Source: JBGAJN01 sp044224905
GTDB taxonomy: Bacteria; Verrucomicrobiota; Verrucomicrobiia; Limisphaerales; JBGAJN01
Assembly (NCBI GenBank): GCA_044224905.1
Contig: JBGAJN010000004.1
Coordinates: 372,001-436,000 of the forward strand
Reading direction: 5' to 3'
Length of the DNA stretch: 64,000 nt
Of this stretch, positions 8,948 to 17,315 are shown in pieces (position 1 is the first letter of the stretch; each line of letters opens with the position of its first letter). The notes under the pieces were generated by a model that made no database searches, was not told the DNA's origin, and saw only the letters and a program-made list of their open reading frames with translations. A program made the position numbers and the translations under genes.

Positions 8948-10627
8948 ATGAGAACTAACTCTCAAAAAACTCCCGCCCGCTTGATTGCAAGCTGGACAGG
9001 ACTGCTGCTGATAGTGGCCGGTCTGATGATTCCGCTCCGCGCGAAAGCGGCGGTTGGAACGTGGACGCCATTGGCAAACAATGCTCCCGGCGGAGTGCAA
9101 TTGATGATGCTGCTCACTGATGGCCGCGTCTTCTGTCATGACGGCGCCACCACGGCGGATTGGTTTATTCTAACACCAAATTCAAGCGGCAGTTATATCA
9201 ATGGAACGTGGTCAACGGCCGCCACCGCCAACTACACGCGGCGTTTCTGCTCCTCACAAGTTCTCCGTGACGGACGCGTGTTTGTCGCCGGCGGTGAATA
9301 TGGCACCGGCAGCAACAAGGCCGAAATCTACAATCCCTCAACCGACGCATGGACCATCCTTCCCTCCGCCGGCCAGCCGGACTTCGTCGATTCCTGCTCC
9401 ATGCTGCTGCCCGACGGCCATGTATTGGTCTCGCCCGTTCGAGCCAGTTCCACATTCGGCACGGTCATTTACAATCCCACAGCGAACACCTGGTCCAACG
9501 GACCAGCTTCGTTCCGGAACCAGAACGAAGCCACGTGGATCAAACTCCCGGATGACAGCATTCTCACCGTGGACACATCCAGCACCCAGACCGAAAGGTA
9601 TATTCCTTCTTTGAACCGATGGATCAACGACGCCACCGTCCCCGTCGCGCTCTACGGTGCCGGCTCAGAAACCGGCGCGGCTCTGCTTCTCCCTGACGGA
9701 CGAGCGTGGTTCATAGGCGGCAACGGCAATACCGCCTTCTACACTCCATCTGGCACCACCAACAACGGCTCGTGGACCATTGGACCCGACCTGCCCAACT
9801 CCCAAGCCCAACCCGACGCGCCAGCCGCAATGATGGTGAACGGAAAAGTACTCCTTACCTGCAGCCCAATTGGAAACGCTGGCAACGTGTTCCCCACGCC
9901 TACGAGTTACTACGAGTATGATCCGGTCGCCAATACCTATACCCGCATCGATAGCCCGTTCGGCAACCTGACCGAAAACCGAAAATGTTACACCACCTCA
10001 ATGCTCTGCCTTCCAGACGGCAACATTTTATATTCGGACGAGAGCAGCCAACTCCACGTTTACAACCCCAGCGGTGCCAACATCGCCGCCGGCAGGCCAA
10101 CGATTTCCAGCGTCGGCTGGCACGGCAACGGTAACCTCAAGCTGCGCGGCACCCAGCTCAACGGCATTTCCGCCGGTGCGTCCTACGGCGACGACGAACA
10201 GATGGACAGCAATTATCCCATCGTTCGTTTTTCGTTTGGCGGCAGCGTATACTACGGCAAAACTTTCAACTGGGACAAAACCGGCGTCGACACCGGTGGT
10301 GCCACTTACACGGATTTCAGCCTTCCCAGCACGGTGAGAAACGCTCCCAACACTGCCTTCACCATGGTCACCGTTGCCAACGGCAATCCATCGACCGGAG
10401 TCACTTTCTACGGCCCCGTATGGGTGGATTTCGATTACGGCGGTTTCCCCCTGCCCGAGATCGGCACCGAGTCGTTTCCGTGGAACACGCTGGTCGAAGG
10501 CGTCAGCTCCGTGACCTCCGGCGGAACGATCGCAATCAAGCCAGGCACCAAAAAGGAAGCCATGACCATCAACAAGGCCATGACGATTATATCCGTGGGC
10601 GGCTCAGCGATATTGGGAAAGAATTGA
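8948..10627 (+). CDS. Secreted kelch/galactose-oxidase-like propeller protein
   Basis: The protein is 559 aa with a good Shine-Dalgarno (GAGGA, about 8 nt upstream of the ATG) and an export signal (hydrophobic stretch around residues 13-30). Residues 35-390 carry kelch-type blades ('LLTDGRVFCHDG', 'VLRDGRVFVAGGEY', 'LLPDGRAWFIGGNG', 'CLPDGNILYSDE'), the pattern of galactose-oxidase-like propellers. An E1-set-like domain follows (about 395-495). I cannot place the Cys-Tyr cofactor residues of true galactose oxidase, so an oxidase activity is not claimed. The last 50 residues (TESFPWNTLVEGVSSVTSGG, IAIKPGTKKEAMTI) read like the first turn of a right-handed beta-helix domain that stops abruptly. 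Confidence 0.75.
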   Translation: MRTNSQKTPARLIASWTGLLLIVAGLMIPLRAKAAVGTWTPLANNAPGGVQLMMLLTDGRVFCHDGATTADWFILTPNSSGSYINGTWSTAATANYTRRFCSSQVLRDGRVFVAGGEYGTGSNKAEIYNPSTDAWTILPSAGQPDFVDSCSMLLPDGHVLVSPVRASSTFGTVIYNPTANTWSNGPASFRNQNEATWIKLPDDSILTVDTSSTQTERYIPSLNRWINDATVPVALYGAGSETGAALLLPDGRAWFIGGNGNTAFYTPSGTTNNGSWTIGPDLPNSQAQPDAPAAMMVNGKVLLTCSPIGNAGNVFPTPTSYYEYDPVANTYTRIDSPFGNLTENRKCYTTSMLCLPDGNILYSDESSQLHVYNPSGANIAAGRPTISSVGWHGNGNLKLRGTQLNGISAGASYGDDEQMDSNYPIVRFSFGGSVYYGKTFNWDKTGVDTGGATYTDFSLPSTVRNAPNTAFTMVTVANGNPSTGVTFYGPVWVDFDYGGFPLPEIGTESFPWNTLVEGVSSVTSGGTIAIKPGTKKEAMTINKAMTIISVGGSAILGKN

Positions 10628-10671
10628 TTCCGCGCCCTGTTTAAGCTAACAATTATTTGGATAACACGCCT

Positions 10672-11127
10672 ATGAAGACTTTTGCTCTACTCCTCGCCTC
10701 GTTGATTCTCGGCGCGCTCGGACCGTCAGCTCAGGCGCAGACCAACTACGCCATTCCTTGGTTCAAGATTGCCGGCGGCGGCGCGATGCAAAGCACCGGC
10801 GGCGTTTACACGCTGAGCGGCACCATCGGCCAGGCCGACGCAGGTCGTGTGGCCTCGACCGGCTACCGCATCGAAGGGGGCTTTTGGGGAATCGCGGTTC
10901 AGCAGCTCGGTTACCCGGTCCTCAGCATTGCCGGATCTGGCACCAACGCACTCGTCTCATGGGTCACAGCCGAAACTGGCTTCATCCTCCAGAACACGAC
11001 CAATATGGCTTCGCCCACTGATTGGACTGACACAGGCTTCACCCCCGTCGTCAATGGCACGACGAATATCGTCACAGTGCCGCTCAATCCCTCGGTGAAA
11101 TCCTTCTATCGCTTGCGCCGTCCGTAA
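10672..11127 (+). CDS. Small secreted beta-rich protein with C-terminal 'FYRL' module
   Basis: The protein is 151 aa from the ATG at 10672 (signal peptide MKTFALLLASLILGALGPSA, cleavage near AQAQ); a frame-compatible start 15 nt upstream would only add five polar residues. Residues about 25-75 (YAIPWFKIAGGGAMQSTGG, YTLSGTIGQADAG, GGFWGI) form a short motif recurrent in Verrucomicrobia exported proteins. The remainder is the recurring module with FILQNTT, a Trp-Thr pair and FYRLRRP at the C-terminus. It is the last gene of the operon, directly before a strong terminator. No enzymatic function is suggested. Confidence 0.75.
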   Translation: MKTFALLLASLILGALGPSAQAQTNYAIPWFKIAGGGAMQSTGGVYTLSGTIGQADAGRVASTGYRIEGGFWGIAVQQLGYPVLSIAGSGTNALVSWVTAETGFILQNTTNMASPTDWTDTGFTPVVNGTTNIVTVPLNPSVKSFYRLRRP

Positions 11128-11154
11128 GCCAACGAACGCAAGTTCCGACGAATT

Positions 11155-11189
11155 ACCGGCAAACCTCAACGTTTGCCGGTTTATTTTTT
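11155..11189 (+). terminator. Rho-independent terminator after the secreted-protein operon
   Basis: A perfect 10-bp stem (ACCGGCAAAC / GTTTGCCGGT) with a 6-nt loop is followed by TTATTTTTT. It lies 27 nt after the stop codon at 11127 and abuts the stop codon of the convergent gene on the other strand. The T-tract is on the + side only, so it mainly terminates the rightward operon. Confidence 0.9.
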
Positions 11190-11984
11190 GTAGAATTTAT
11201 TCTGCCATTGTTGCTGCTTGCCGTTGGCCTCGCGCAGAAACGGCGCCAGCGCGCCCACGTTGAGCAAACGCTTGTTCAACCAATCGTACGGCTGCTTGAG
11301 CGGCCGGGCGAAATCCACGAAAAGCACGACGCGATACCCGTCCGTGTCGTTCCACACCTCGTGATTGAACGTATCGTCGAAGATGAGGCACTTGCCCTCC
11401 TGCCAATGGCAGATGCGGTTGCCAATGCGGATGCGCACTTGCTCACGCGGCTCGGGCACTTGCAACGCGAGATGCAAACGCAGAACACCATTGTAAGCAC
11501 CGCGATGCGCCGGGATGTGCTTACCCGGAGACAGAATGGAAAAGAACGCCGTGCTCATTCCGGGGATCTTGCCGAGCACCTTCATCGTTTCCGGACAGCG
11601 ACGCGCGTTTTGTTCGCAGTCCATGCCGATGCCCGCGAGGAAAAAAGTTTTCCAGTTGTGATCGGTCTGGATGAGGCTCACTTCCTTGAGGATTTCCTGA
11701 AAGCTCGGAATCTGATCGCGAAACGTCATCACCTGATCGAGTTCGGCGCGAACCTTCCGCCAGTCGGCCTCGATCTCCCGCGCCCACGGAAATTGATCCG
11801 CGTCGTAAACCATCGGATCTCCATGAACAGACGCGCGCGCCACTTTGGATTCGAGCGCGTCCTGCAGCCACAAGCCTGCCCTGCCCCACACGGATTTCGG
11901 CGGCGTAAGGCGGTGTTGACGATCGCAAAACGCCTCGGCAGGTGGTTGCGCAATCTGCGGTTCGGAATCGAGCGTCTTGTTCAT
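11181..11984 (-). CDS. Aspartyl/asparaginyl beta-hydroxylase-family dioxygenase (LpxO-like)
   Basis: The protein is 267 aa from the ATG at 11984; the longer frame reaches a TTG at 12032 but adds a non-conserved stretch. The core holds the Fe(II)/2-oxoglutarate signature of the Asp/Asn beta-hydroxylase family: a GKHIPAHRGAYNGVLRLHLAL segment type with the first His, then IFDDTFNHEVWND carrying the distal His, and RVVLFVDFARP. Related enzymes hydroxylate EGF-like domains in animals, or lipid A acyl chains (LpxO) in bacteria. No transmembrane anchor is evident, unlike typical LpxO, so the substrate may be a protein or small molecule. It is divergent from the WYL regulator, which may control it. 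Confidence 0.82.
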   Translation of the reverse strand: MNKTLDSEPQIAQPPAEAFCDRQHRLTPPKSVWGRAGLWLQDALESKVARASVHGDPMVYDADQFPWAREIEADWRKVRAELDQVMTFRDQIPSFQEILKEVSLIQTDHNWKTFFLAGIGMDCEQNARRCPETMKVLGKIPGMSTAFFSILSPGKHIPAHRGAYNGVLRLHLALQVPEPREQVRIRIGNRICHWQEGKCLIFDDTFNHEVWNDTDGYRVVLFVDFARPLKQPYDWLNKRLLNVGALAPFLREANGKQQQWQNKFYKK

Positions 11985-12135
11985 GATCCGTCTTTGTATG
12001 CTTTCGGCAAAGGTCGGACGTTCAATACACAATTGTTACGAATCTGAAAACTGATTTCGCGCGGCGAATCTTGGCCGCCGTCGCACAATTCCAGACTCGA
12101 CGCTGACGCGCGCTTTGGCAGAACGTACGCCACGA

Positions 12136-13140
12136 ATGAAACCGAGCGTGAAATCCCAGGCGTCCGTGCCCCACACCCGACCGCCGCTGGAGCGGATGAT
12201 GAAGATTCATCAGGCGATCCAGTCCGGAACATTCCCCAACGCCACGCTCCTCGCACGCGAACTCGAGGTTTCCACCAAGTCCATCCATCGCGATGTGGAA
12301 TTCATGCGCGACCGGATGGGCCTGCCGATCGAATACGCAGTCGCGCGCCACGGCTACCGTTACACGGAATCCGTCGAGGCATTTCCCACGCTGCAAATCA
12401 CCGAGGGCGAATTCGTTGCGCTGGTCGTCGCGGAAAAAGCTCTCCAACAATATCGCGGCACGAGCTTCGAGAAACCGCTGCTGAGCGCGATTCAAAAACT
12501 TCAAGAGTCGATGCCCGACACATTCTCACTGAACTTCTCGGACTGGGAGCAGACGATTTCTTTTCGCACCAGCGCCGAGCCCATTCTCAACGTCGAGGTT
12601 CTCGACATCCTTGCCCGCGCGACGGCCAAACGTGAACAACTCAACCTCGAGTACCGGAAGCCCGGTTCGCGCAGCACCGAGACGCGCCTCATTGATCCCT
12701 ATCACCTGGCAAACATCAACGGAGAGTGGTTTCTCTTCGCCTATGATCATTTGCGAAAGGACATCCGCACGTTCGTGCCGGCGCGGATTCAAGGTGCCAC
12801 CCCCACGGGAAAAACCTTCGCCCGTCCCCAAAAGTTCTCGCTCGAGAAACGGCTGCGCGACAGCTTCGGCGTCCATTCCGGTGAAGGTTCGCACGATGTC
12901 CGAATCCGTTTCACTGGTTTCGCCGCCGACTACATTCGCGAGAAACGCTGGCACTCTTCACAAGAGCTCCGGGAACTCAAAGACGGCAGCGTGGAATTGC
13001 AGCTGACCCTCTCAAGCCTGCTCGAAGTGCAGCGCTGGATCCTCGGCTGGGGCGGGAACGCCACGGTGCTCCAACCGCCCGAACTCATCGATGCCGTGCA
13101 GGATTCCGCACGGAAAATTCTCGCGAATTATCCCCGCTGA
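12136..13140 (+). CDS. WYL-domain transcriptional regulator (YafY/DeoR-like)
   Basis: The protein is 334 aa from the ATG at 12136 (a TTG at 12115 is possible but less likely). The N-terminus is an HTH_11-type winged helix (LERMMKIHQAIQSG through the recognition helix ELEVSTKSIHRDVEFMRDR). The centre carries the WYL-like ligand-binding domain (LNLEYRKPGS, RLIDPYHLANINGEWFLFAYD, where WFLFAYD stands in the W-Y-L position) and the C-terminus carries the WCX extension (RFTGFAADYIREKRW, LEVQRWILGWGGNATVL). WYL proteins bind nucleotides or nucleic acids and act as transcriptional switches, often of stress or defence genes. No defence genes are next to this one; the divergent hydroxylase is the closest candidate target. 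Confidence 0.88.
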   Translation: MKPSVKSQASVPHTRPPLERMMKIHQAIQSGTFPNATLLARELEVSTKSIHRDVEFMRDRMGLPIEYAVARHGYRYTESVEAFPTLQITEGEFVALVVAEKALQQYRGTSFEKPLLSAIQKLQESMPDTFSLNFSDWEQTISFRTSAEPILNVEVLDILARATAKREQLNLEYRKPGSRSTETRLIDPYHLANINGEWFLFAYDHLRKDIRTFVPARIQGATPTGKTFARPQKFSLEKRLRDSFGVHSGEGSHDVRIRFTGFAADYIREKRWHSSQELRELKDGSVELQLTLSSLLEVQRWILGWGGNATVLQPPELIDAVQDSARKILANYPR

Positions 13141-13193
13141 GTGTTTCCTCACTACAGATTGATTCGTTTGAAACACTTCATTTCTTCACGCCT

Positions 13194-13922
13194 ATGAAAA
13201 TGCTTCGTGGATTCTTTATGGGCCTGCTGGTCGGCGCGCTGATCGCCGGTTACATCGGCTGGAGCCGCAACACCGAGCTTGGCGAACAGGTCGGGCGCCT
13301 TACCGCCGCCAATCGCGGTCTTGAATCCGACAACCAGACCGCCTTGAAGGATCAAGCCCGCCGCAACGCAAAAGAATTGGAACGTTACAAAGCGGACGCG
13401 GAGGAGGTTCACAAATTGCGGGCGCAAGTGCGGCAAATGCAAAGCGCCACCCAGGACGCCGACAAACTGCGGGCTGAGAACTCGAAACTGCGTTCAATGC
13501 CAGTTAAACCAGTCCCTGCCGGGGGATCCGTCGCGCCGGCACCTGCGCAATCAAACGATCACTTCACGAAGGACCAGTGGACATTCGCCGGATACGAAAC
13601 ACCCGAGGCATCTCTTGTGTCCGCCGTGTGGTCGATGGCCAAGGGCAATCCACAAAATTACCTGGCCGGTCTTTCCCCTGACGAACAAGCTCGCATGACC
13701 CAACAGTGGCAGGGAAAAACTGCCGAAGAGATCTCCGCGAAACATCAGCAGGATACGTCGGCAATCACCGGGGTTCGGGTGCTGGATCGTCAAGTAGTGA
13801 GCGACGACCAAATCCTGATGAAGGTTCTCACCGAAGGCCCCGATCGCGTCAACACCGTGAGCATGCGCAAGATTGACGGCCAATGGAAATACGACGGCAT
13901 GGTGCGTACTCCGCAAAAGTAA
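13194..13922 (+). CDS. Membrane-anchored coiled-coil protein of unknown function
   Basis: The protein is 242 aa. Residues 5-24 (GFFMGLLVGALIAGYIGW) form a single transmembrane segment, followed by a heptad-rich coiled coil (about 30-100; LTAANRGLESDNQ, EELERYKADAEEVHKLRAQV-type pattern). A Pro/Ala linker then leads to a globular C-terminal domain of about 120 residues (YETPEASLVSAVWSMAKGN, GVRVLDRQVVSDDQIL, RVNTVSMRKIDGQWKYDG) that resembles small NTF2-like/DUF4878-type domains. It lies 53 bp after the WYL gene on the same strand. I do not recognise a named family; a periplasm-facing scaffold role is only a guess. Confidence 0.7.
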   Translation: MKMLRGFFMGLLVGALIAGYIGWSRNTELGEQVGRLTAANRGLESDNQTALKDQARRNAKELERYKADAEEVHKLRAQVRQMQSATQDADKLRAENSKLRSMPVKPVPAGGSVAPAPAQSNDHFTKDQWTFAGYETPEASLVSAVWSMAKGNPQNYLAGLSPDEQARMTQQWQGKTAEEISAKHQQDTSAITGVRVLDRQVVSDDQILMKVLTEGPDRVNTVSMRKIDGQWKYDGMVRTPQK

Positions 13923-13997
13923 TTCGACACACCCACGGCCCAGAGGATCGCCCGCGGACCAAACGCGACCGTTCCCCGAAGGACCAATCAGCGGACC

Positions 13998-15584
13998 TTA
14001 ATTTTCCGCCTTTGCTTTCTTGCGCTTGGCCGCCTTCTCGCCCTTTTTTGGGCCTTCATCGAGTTTCTTCTTCAACTCCTCGAGCTTGGTCGCTTCCTGT
14101 TCTTTGAGCCAAGTCTCGTAACCCTTGGTACGGCCGCCAACGTATTTGTAAGCTTCCATCGTCTCGCCCTGGCCAACGATGCGCGGGTCGCCGTCGTCCT
14201 TGAGTAACTGCACGAGTTTGTAGCGCATCTGTTCGACGATCGGCGTATAGAACAGTTCGTTGGCGAGATTGTTGACGCACTCAGGGTCGTGCTTGATGTC
14301 ATACAATTCCGCCGCCGGACGTTTGCCGAAGCACAGATCGTAAAAATGGCCGCCCAGGGCTTTCACCACTTCCTTCGACGGGCTCGGATCGCAATTGCCG
14401 AAGTCAGTCTCGGGATTGCCCACCGGCCAGCGCTCCGGGTGGAAATTATGCACGTAGAGAAAATCCTTCGTGCGCAGGCAACGCACGGGATAACCGAGAT
14501 CATTCGGCCGGCCGATGTCGTGCCGTTCCTTCCCCGCCAGCATCGTGTCACGGTTTTCAATCCAGCCGGATTTTTCTGAGCGTAAAATGCCCGCAAGACT
14601 CTTGCCCGTCATTTGAGCGTGCGGCTTGATGCCGGCGAGTTCCATGTAGGTCGGCGCAAAGTCGCGCACGTTCACGAAGTCTTCCACGACGCGGCCAGCC
14701 TTGATGCCTTTGCCCCAACGCATCGCGAGCGGCAAATGAAACGCATCTTCGTGGATCTGGCCCTTCACAAACGGGAACGGCATCCCGTGATCGGACGTGA
14801 CCACAATGAGCGTGTTCTCCAGTTCACCCGCGTCTTCGAGCAACTTTAACGCGCGACCGATCTGCGCGTCACCCCACTCAACTTCGACCGAGTAATCGAG
14901 CAGATCGCGGCGGACGATTTCCGTGTCGGGCAGAAACTTCGGCACCTGCACGTCTTCGAGTTTCTTGCCGAGGCGCACGCCGGAGTTCCACTCGTACGCG
15001 CGATGCGGTTCATGGAAGCCCATCCAGAAACAAAACGGCTTGGTCTTGTCGCGTTGTCCGAGGAAGTCGCCAAAGTTGCCGGGGTAATCATTCGGACCTA
15101 TGCCCGACGCAATGGGCTTCTGCGTGCGGCTGTCAAAGCTCGGGCCTGCCGGATTGCGCGTCCGTTTCGCAAGCGTCTTAAAATCGCCGGGGCCCCAGCC
15201 CTTGCCGGTGAGGCCGACGACGTAGCCGGATTTCTCGAGCAGGTCGGGATACGTCTCGAAGCCCGGCGGGAAATAACCACCGTGCGAGACCGCTTCCTTG
15301 AGCTGCCACGTGTTGCGCCCCGTGAGAATGCTCGCGCGGCACGGGCTGCATTTGGGATTCGACGTGAAGGCATTCTTGAACAGGACGCCCTCGCGCGCCA
15401 CGCGATCAAAGTTCGGCGTCTTGATCCACGTGCAACCATACGCGCCCGCGTGCGTGCTACCGTTCCAATCGTCGAAAATGATGAAAAGGATGTTGGGCCG
15501 TTTGGTGTCGGCAGCGCGGGATTCAACGGACGATCCGAACACGGCTCCGAGAACGAGCGCACAAAGGATGAGTTTTGTTTTCAT
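13998..15584 (-). CDS. Exported sulfatase (alkaline phosphatase superfamily)
   Basis: The protein is 528 aa with a signal peptide (MKTKLILCALVLGAVFGSS). The mature protein opens with RPNILFIIFDDW, the metal-binding Asp pair of type I sulfatases. The formylglycine motif is C79-S-P-C-R-A-S-I-L-T-G, i.e. CxPxR with Cys rather than Ser after the Pro, as in several heparan N-sulfatase-like enzymes. VVTSDHGMPF supplies the second metal site. The C-terminus is Lys/Ala-rich. It is the second gene of a pair with the upstream hydrolase (6 bp apart). The enzyme should remove sulfate from a glycan in the periplasm; the substrate is unknown, and no formylglycine-generating enzyme is in the window. Confidence 0.92.
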   Translation of the reverse strand: MKTKLILCALVLGAVFGSSVESRAADTKRPNILFIIFDDWNGSTHAGAYGCTWIKTPNFDRVAREGVLFKNAFTSNPKCSPCRASILTGRNTWQLKEAVSHGGYFPPGFETYPDLLEKSGYVVGLTGKGWGPGDFKTLAKRTRNPAGPSFDSRTQKPIASGIGPNDYPGNFGDFLGQRDKTKPFCFWMGFHEPHRAYEWNSGVRLGKKLEDVQVPKFLPDTEIVRRDLLDYSVEVEWGDAQIGRALKLLEDAGELENTLIVVTSDHGMPFPFVKGQIHEDAFHLPLAMRWGKGIKAGRVVEDFVNVRDFAPTYMELAGIKPHAQMTGKSLAGILRSEKSGWIENRDTMLAGKERHDIGRPNDLGYPVRCLRTKDFLYVHNFHPERWPVGNPETDFGNCDPSPSKEVVKALGGHFYDLCFGKRPAAELYDIKHDPECVNNLANELFYTPIVEQMRYKLVQLLKDDGDPRIVGQGETMEAYKYVGGRTKGYETWLKEQEATKLEELKKKLDEGPKKGEKAAKRKKAKAEN

Positions 15585-15590
15585 ATGATG

Positions 15591-16430
15591 TTATTTCCCT
15601 GCTCCGACGCGGGCTCGCGCGATGGCGAAGTCCACGAGTTCCTGCGAATGAAAGAAGCCTTCGAAGAAGTTGTGTCCCTGTCCTTCCACGATGATCAGCT
15701 TGACGAGCGATTCTGCGCCAGCTTCCCGATACCGCCGCAAAAACTCCGCGGAGTTTTCTTTCAACGGCACCACCTTGTCCACGTCACCGTGGATGATCGC
15801 CGCCGGAATGCGCGCTTGGGCGAGCACACCGATCCGTTCGATCGGATTGAATTCCGCCGCGCGCGCTTGGAGTTCGGCGGACGTGAGTTCGTAAGCAGGT
15901 GCCGCCTTCGCAAGGCCAGGATACGTGCGAAAATCAAACACGGGATAAATCCCAATCAAACCCGCGACGCGCTCAGGATTCGCGATCGCCCAACTGCTCG
16001 CCCACAGTCCGCCCCGGCTGCGCCCGAACAAACACGGCTTCGCAGCGAACCCGCGCTTCCCGGTCAATTCGCGATACAGCGCGTCGATTGTCTCGCGGCC
16101 TTTCGGACTGCCGTAGGCCTCGCCGATGTCCACGCCCGCGACGGCGATGCCCGCATCGACGAACTGCTGGTGCATCCATTGTTCATGCGCATCCGGATAC
16201 TGCGGCAACGTCGGGGAATACAGAATCCACGGCTGCGGCGATTGGCGCTTGGCCGGCATCATGACGAACGCTGGCCGCCCCGCGACGGTGAAAGTTTCAC
16301 CCGAAATCAGCACCTGTTTGGGCGGGGCCTGCGGTGCTTTAGTCGTCTTGTCGGCGGCGGGAGCCGTCGGTGCCGATAAGAGCACGCACGCCAGCGCGAC
16401 CGAGAATGGGATACGCATGCGACGAACCAT
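15591..16430 (-). CDS. Exported alpha/beta hydrolase (prolyl oligopeptidase/dienelactone-like)
   Basis: The protein is about 279 aa from the ATG at 16430 (16418 is an equally plausible ATG); the frame extends further upstream without Met-quality starts. It has a signal peptide (RIPFSVALACVLLSAPTAPA) and an alpha/beta hydrolase core with nucleophile elbow FGRSRGG (Ser about residue 138), an acid in AAIIHGDVDKVVPL, and the His in GQGHNFFEG. The family cleaves esters or peptides; with the adjacent sulfatase it may de-esterify a sulfated glycan. First gene of the leftward hydrolase-sulfatase pair. It replaces the usual GxSxG context with an Arg at the middle position. Confidence 0.8.
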   Translation of the reverse strand: MVRRMRIPFSVALACVLLSAPTAPAADKTTKAPQAPPKQVLISGETFTVAGRPAFVMMPAKRQSPQPWILYSPTLPQYPDAHEQWMHQQFVDAGIAVAGVDIGEAYGSPKGRETIDALYRELTGKRGFAAKPCLFGRSRGGLWASSWAIANPERVAGLIGIYPVFDFRTYPGLAKAAPAYELTSAELQARAAEFNPIERIGVLAQARIPAAIIHGDVDKVVPLKENSAEFLRRYREAGAESLVKLIIVEGQGHNFFEGFFHSQELVDFAIARARVGAGK

Positions 16431-16846
16431 ACAAGCGCGCGAGCGGAGAAGAAAGTCGAGAAGTGACCGCCTCAACTCACCCCGCCGGCCACTCCGACAA
16501 ATCGCCGATCGCCAGCACCAAGCCAAGGAACGCGCGCGTTTTCATTGGCGACTATCTAGGAGATTCCCCCGTAGCAACGCAAGTGCATTGCGGTAGGCAA
16601 TGCCGAGTTGTAGTTGCGGCGACGTGTCCACTGATCGATCGCGCCCCGGTTACTGGCGGGCCGCTGATGAGTTTCGCCGCCGCCTCGGGTCAACAGGTCA
16701 CTGGAAGACGTCAGACGATTCCCGAACAGGCCCCTGGAGCCCTTGTCTAAATAAGTGAGGGCACAGCCATTCGTGGTTCGGTTGTGAACGACAGTCCCTA
16801 CACCTACTCCCTGAGAACCACCATTCATGAAAGCAACTGGTGAGTT
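16431..16846. other. Non-coding stretch upstream of the hydrolase and the micro-ORFs
   Basis: There is no convincing gene in these 416 bases. One short inverted repeat is visible (GCATTGC at 16585-16591 and GCAATGC at 16597-16603, loop GGTAG). The region must contain the leftward promoter of the hydrolase-sulfatase pair, but I see no clear consensus boxes. Confidence 0.5.
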
Positions 16847-16984
16847 ATGAAAAAGATTCGACTCTTCTTTTTGATTTTAATGATCACGGTCAACGGCCTG
16901 GTGCTGACCGGCGGCGGGTGCCATTTTATCCAACCTCCGGGGCCACCCGGACTGCCGAGACCGCCGCCCATTCCAGTTCCGTAA
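16847..16984 (+). CDS. 45-aa hydrophobic, proline-rich micro-protein (possible lipoprotein)
   Basis: The ATG at 16847 is preceded by GGTGAG at good spacing. The product begins with a basic-hydrophobic segment (MKKIRLFFLILMITVNGLVL), then TGGGC, a weak lipobox with Cys25, and a Pro-rich tail (QPPGPPGLPRPPPIPVP). This looks like a small lipoprotein or membrane peptide. It is too short for confident prediction, but the combination of Shine-Dalgarno, signal-like start and immediate stop supports a real gene. Confidence 0.5.
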   Translation: MKKIRLFFLILMITVNGLVLTGGGCHFIQPPGPPGLPRPPPIPVP

Positions 16985-17030
16985 CCGGGTAGTGCCCGTC
17001 GGAAGCCCACAACCATAAACCAATTCTGAC

Positions 17031-17141
17031 ATGAACTCGGACGCAATCATCAGTCTCGTGTTGCTCTTGCTTTTGATGTCGCCGCCTCTGATTGGCTACG
17101 TTTGGCGCCATGTGACGGCGCTCCGGAGGAAGTCATCGTAA
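17031..17141 (+). CDS. 36-aa single-pass membrane micro-protein
   Basis: The ATG at 17031 encodes 36 aa: MNSDAII, a Leu-rich membrane segment, then a basic tail (RHVTALRRKSS), giving a positive-inside single-span topology. It lies 46 bp downstream of the Pro-rich micro-protein on the same strand. No clear ribosome-binding site is present, so support is compositional only. Confidence 0.35.
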   Translation: MNSDAIISLVLLLLLMSPPLIGYVWRHVTALRRKSS

Positions 17142-17315
17142 GCACCGAACACGCGATCCGAAGAAATCGCACCACACGGGAAAGTAAACTCTTCCCACCG
17201 GCGTAAGGTGGGCAATTGACGATCGCCGGGCTCGCACTGGGGTGCCTCGGACGAAAGTCGACCAACTCCCCTGCTCCCGTTCACGCGCCCTTTAACGGTG
17301 TAATATTGCAAACCG

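Noticed and set aside
15003..16379. 458-codon plus-strand frame across the sulfatase and hydrolase genes
   Set aside because: Antisense shadow of two conserved genes; composition is Arg/His-rich without domains.
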